Source: Pseudomonadales bacterium (lineage in GTDB: Bacteria > Pseudomonadota > Gammaproteobacteria > Pseudomonadales > Pseudohongiellaceae). Taken from it: a stretch of 37,216 nt of DNA. The stretch is from assembly GCA_022821865.1 (NCBI GenBank), contig JAJECW010000017.1, forward strand, positions 1-37,216, given 5' to 3'. A model generated the notes under the pieces. It searched no databases. It saw nothing but the letters and a program-made list of their open reading frames with translations, and was not told the DNA's origin. Of the stretch, positions 34,740 to 37,216 are shown in pieces (position 1 is the first letter of the stretch; every line of letters starts with the position of its first letter). The position numbers and the translations under genes were made by a program.

Positions 34740-35662
34740 GCCGCGCGGTATCCCATGGGAATGCCGGCGTCGGGGGTAAATCCGAACAGTTCCACATCCG
34801 AAAGCGCCGTTTGCACGAGTTCCCTCACCTCGATCAGCGCCGCCAGATCAATGCCCGTGGAGAGACCCATGGATTCCAGCAGGAAAACCAGGTCCTCGGT
34901 AACGATATTGCCGCTGGCACCGGGCGCGAAGGGACAGCCGCCGATGCCTCCCAGGGAACTGTCCAGGGTGGTGAGTCCGAGTTCCACCGCCATCAGGGCG
35001 TTCGCCAGCCCCTGCCCCCGGGTGTTGTGCAGATGCACACCCTGGAGCTTGTCGCGACCACAAGCCTCCCAGATGCCAAGCACGAGCCGTTTGAGTTGCT
35101 GCGGATTGCCATAGCCGGTGGTATCGGAAAGGCTCACTTCATCGACGCCAAGCGCGGTGACCCGCTCGGCCATGGCAAGCACCCGGCTTTCGGGCACGGG
35201 GCCTTCCAGGGTGCAGCCAAAGGCGGTGGAAAGGCTGACTTCAAAATGCGGCCGCCCGTCGGCCGGCAAAGCCCGGAGATGTTCGACACAGGCCTTGATT
35301 TCGGCGATTACCTCGGTATGGGTCCGGTTCACGTTTTTCAGCGAGTGGGTTTCGCTCATGGAAAAGGGCAGGGTCACCTTGTGGGCGCCATGGGCGACGG
35401 CGTCCCCGAGTCCCCGCAGATTCGGCGCGAGCACCGCCACGCAAAGACCTTCGAGCCCGGTGGCGTAGCGTACGATCTCGCCGGTGTCCGCCAGTTGCGG
35501 CAGCAGTTTGCGGGGAACGAAGGAGCCCACTTCCATTTCCCGGCAACCCGCGGCGTATTGCGCGGCGATCCATGCCTGCTTGGCGGTCGTGGGCATGGTC
35601 GCTGCGATATTCTGCAGGCCGTCCCGCAGGCCCACCTCGCTGATAAGAATGTCCGGCTTCAT
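34736..35662 (-). CDS. HMG-CoA lyase-like enzyme
   Basis: The 308-residue protein is a TIM-barrel lyase of the DRE-TIM/HMGL family that cleaves 3-hydroxy-3-methyl acyl-CoA esters to acetyl-CoA and a keto acid. Catalytic features are present: Arg13-Asp14 (GLRDGLQN), the metal-binding His210 and His212 with Asn213 (VHLHNTRGQG), and Cys243 in GGIGGCPFAPGASGN. Known substrates in this family are HMG-CoA (leucine breakdown) and citramalyl-CoA. No leucine-pathway genes (isovaleryl-CoA dehydrogenase, methylcrotonyl-CoA carboxylase) are beside it, so a citramalyl-CoA-like substrate fits at least as well. It is divergent from a class III CoA-transferase. The true start is ATG 35662; the frame is open far upstream but is there only antisense to the CoA-transferase gene. 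Confidence 0.9.
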   Translation of the reverse strand: MKPDILISEVGLRDGLQNIAATMPTTAKQAWIAAQYAAGCREMEVGSFVPRKLLPQLADTGEIVRYATGLEGLCVAVLAPNLRGLGDAVAHGAHKVTLPFSMSETHSLKNVNRTHTEVIAEIKACVEHLRALPADGRPHFEVSLSTAFGCTLEGPVPESRVLAMAERVTALGVDEVSLSDTTGYGNPQQLKRLVLGIWEACGRDKLQGVHLHNTRGQGLANALMAVELGLTTLDSSLGGIGGCPFAPGASGNIVTEDLVFLLESMGLSTGIDLAALIEVRELVQTALSDVELFGFTPDAGIPMGYRAA

Positions 35663-35690
35663 GAATTCTGGGTTCTCGTCAAATGAACTA

Positions 35691-35702
35691 TTGTTATAAC
35701 AA
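35691..35702. promoter_or_regulatory. Palindromic operator candidate between lyase and CoA-transferase genes
   Basis: TTGTTATAACAA is a perfect 12-base palindrome in the 99-base divergent spacer. It resembles the TNGT-N(3-4)-ACNA sites of GntR/FadR-type repressors, though no such regulator is in the window. It sits 29 bases before the lyase start and about 60 bases before the CoA-transferase start, well placed to control both. TATACC at 35712-35717 could be a -10 box toward the CoA-transferase. Confidence 0.55.
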
Positions 35703-35761
35703 CATGACAAATATACCATTGGCGCAGCCCGGATAAAACACGAAAGCCCGGTTTGAAGCAA

Positions 35762-36958
35762 ATGCAACAAGGCGCGGAAGTCCTGCCGCTGGCAGGCGTC
35801 AAGGTCATCGAATTCACCCATATGGTCATGGGGCCCGCCGCGGGCATGATCCTGGCGGACCTTGGCGCCGAGGTCATCAAGATCGAACCCCCCGGCGGCG
35901 ACAAGACCCGGCGCCTGGGCGGTTCCGGCGCGGGCTACTTTCCCATGTACAACCGCAACAAGAAAAGCATCTGCATCGATCTCAAGAGCGACGGCGGCCG
36001 CAAACTCGCCGAGCGGCTGATTGCCGGCGCCGATGTGCTCATCGAGAATTTCCGCCCTGGCGCCATGGACGCCCTCGGCTTCGGCTGGGAAGCCATGCGC
36101 GCCGCCAACCCGCGGCTCATCTATTGTTCCCTCAAGGGTTTCCTCTCGGGCCCCTACCAGGATCGCACCGCCCTGGACGAAGTGACCCAGATGATGGGCG
36201 GGCTGGCCTACATGACCGGCCTGCCGGACCGTCCCATGCGGGCGGGAGCTTCCGTCATCGACGTCACCGGCGGCATGTTCGGCGTCATCGGCGTGCTCGC
36301 CGCCCTGGAACGCCGCCGCGGCAGCGGCCGCGGTGAACTCGTCACCGGCTCGCTGTTCGAGACCACCGCCTTTCTTGTTGGCCAGCATATGGCCCAGCAG
36401 GCCGTCACCGGCGAGGCCGCGCTGCCCATGTCGATTCGCAGTTCGGCCTGGGCGATCTACGACATTTTCGAATGCGGGGAAGGCGACAGGATATTCGTCG
36501 GCGTGGTCAGCGATACCCAGTGGCGCCGCTTCTGCGAGGAATTCGAACTGCGGGAATTCGCCGCCGATGAGTCGCTGGAGAAAAACAATGAGCGCGTCCG
36601 CCAGCGGGAACGGCTGCTGCCCGCGATAGAGCGGATGTTCGCCGGTATGGGCCGGGACGAAATGCTGGGGCGGCTTGCCCGCTCCGGCGTGGCTTTCGCC
36701 GAAGTCAACAAGCCCTCGGACCTGTTTGAGGATCCCCATCTCCAGGCCGGCGAGGGCCTGCTGCCGGTCACCTTGCGCGACGGCGAGCGGGCGGGAGAGA
36801 GGACCCGTTTGCCGGCCCTGCCCATCGAATGGAGCGGCAGCCGTTTCGGCATCCGCCACGATGTGCCCGCAGCCGGTGAACACGCCCGCGAAATTCTCGC
36901 GCAAGCGGGTTTGACCAGCGAAGAAATCCGGCAACTCGAGCGCGCCAGACTGTTGTAG
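35762..36958 (+). CDS. Class III (CaiB/BaiF) CoA-transferase
   Basis: The 398-residue enzyme belongs to the family III CoA-transferases, which move CoA from a donor such as succinyl-CoA to a carboxylate through an aspartyl-CoA thioester. The N-terminal 'GVKVIEFTHMVMGPAAGMILADLGAEVIKIEPP-GD' (about 12-47), 'NRNKKSICIDLK' and 'ADVLIENFRPGAMDALG' are typical. The predicted nucleophile is Asp139 in 'TALDEVTQMMGGLAYMTG'. The C-terminal 'VAFAEVNKPSDLFEDPHLQAG' is also conserved. I chose ATG 35762; TTG 35753 is in frame. Divergent from the lyase, it would activate the acid that the lyase then cleaves. Confidence 0.92.
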   Translation: MQQGAEVLPLAGVKVIEFTHMVMGPAAGMILADLGAEVIKIEPPGGDKTRRLGGSGAGYFPMYNRNKKSICIDLKSDGGRKLAERLIAGADVLIENFRPGAMDALGFGWEAMRAANPRLIYCSLKGFLSGPYQDRTALDEVTQMMGGLAYMTGLPDRPMRAGASVIDVTGGMFGVIGVLAALERRRGSGRGELVTGSLFETTAFLVGQHMAQQAVTGEAALPMSIRSSAWAIYDIFECGEGDRIFVGVVSDTQWRRFCEEFELREFAADESLEKNNERVRQRERLLPAIERMFAGMGRDEMLGRLARSGVAFAEVNKPSDLFEDPHLQAGEGLLPVTLRDGERAGERTRLPALPIEWSGSRFGIRHDVPAAGEHAREILAQAGLTSEEIRQLERARLL

Positions 36959-37063
36959 CCGCAGATGCCGGCAAGAGCGATCATCGAAAAAATCATGATG
37001 GGAATTGCCGTTTGACAAAGCGGGAAGTACCATGAATCTCAAGCCTGCGGTAACATTACCCGA

Positions 37064-37216
37064 ATGAATGAGAGGCCCTTTCCGAAGCCGCCGTCGGCCG
37101 GTCCCCTGCCGCTGGAAACCTGGCTGGACCAGACCGACCGTTCCGAAGTCGGCCGCGAGCCGTTCTTCCGTGGGCGCGATGCGGAGTTCGATGTCTTTCG
37201 CAGGGCGGCGGGCAGT
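37064..37216 (+). CDS. Start of a possible ATPase gene, cut by the window end
   Basis: Only the first 51 codons are present, open to the last base. The N-terminal 20 residues are Pro-rich, then 'REPFFRGRDAEFDVFRRAA' resembles the segment that precedes the P-loop in some AAA/NTPase proteins ('F-GRD-EF--F--A'). The P-loop itself would be beyond the window, so the assignment is tentative. TTGACA at 37012-37017 lies upstream, but I see no convincing -10 at the right distance. The 105 bases between the CoA-transferase and this gene hold only an 11-codon open frame (37034-37069 region). Confidence 0.5.
   Translation, partial: MNERPFPKPPSAGPLPLETWLDQTDRSEVGREPFFRGRDAEFDVFRRAAGS

Noticed and set aside
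35663..37042. Long in-frame upstream extension of the lyase gene on the minus strand
   Set aside because: It is antisense to the conserved CoA-transferase and crosses the divergent promoter; a start at ATG 35662 gives a full normal lyase.
37012..37069. TTGACA box and an 11-codon open frame before the last gene
   Set aside because: No -10 box lies at 16-18 bases and the short peptide has no notable features.
1..37216. CRISPR arrays, tRNA genes, insertion sequences or integrases
   Set aside because: No regular spaced repeats, tRNA-like sequence or transposase/integrase motifs were seen anywhere in the window.

Overview
The window is GC-rich, gene-dense chromosomal DNA from a Gram-negative bacterium, most likely an environmental gammaproteobacterium. 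The basis is a class A RNase P RNA directly upstream of a full division and cell wall (dcw) cluster, a MurE with the meso-diaminopimelate signature, LpxC for lipid A synthesis, and the gene order pilA-pilB-pilC-pilD-coaE-yacG. I cannot place it below class from sequence reading alone.

Layout. 1-1351: the end of a secreted Ig-like protein gene (minus strand) that appears truncated against a short repeat, then rnpB with its promoter, then an unusual hairpin-rich intergenic stretch ending in a three-repeat MraZ operator. 1352-19734: mraZ-rsmH-ftsL-ftsI-murE-murF-mraY-murD-ftsW-murG-murC-ddl-ftsQ-ftsA-ftsZ-lpxC, all plus strand, most of them joined by 1-4 base start/stop overlaps. murB is not in the cluster. 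The only large break inside the morphogenetic part is at ftsQ/ftsA, where a 157-base repeat element sits and supplies the last codons of ftsQ. 19738-24746: secA, argJ and a Nudix-ThiE fusion gene. 24749-29727 (minus strand): the type IV pilus genes pilA, pilB, pilC, pilD with coaE and yacG. 29949-30332: a small periplasmic cytochrome c.

30436-36958 is the accessory part. It has a cysteine-poor member of the Asp/Glu racemase - maleate isomerase - arylmalonate decarboxylase superfamily, a two-domain cupin, a LysR-type regulator, an aldehyde dehydrogenase, an HMG-CoA lyase-like enzyme and a class III CoA-transferase. The regulator is divergent from the cupin across an AT-rich promoter with a textbook T-N11-A LysR box, and the lyase is divergent from the CoA-transferase across a perfect 12-base palindrome. 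Together these read as a catabolic module for a small carboxylic acid that is activated to a CoA thioester and cleaved. Its substrate is unknown to me and this is my main candidate for an undescribed system. The window ends in the first 51 codons of what may be a P-loop ATPase.

A second theme is small repeats. A family of short hairpins with a six-base loop A(T/G)GGA(T/A) and variable stems occurs at three intergenic sites (start of window, between rnpB and mraZ, and ftsQ/ftsA). A second palindrome type built on GTCATTC/GAATGAC occurs at two sites.
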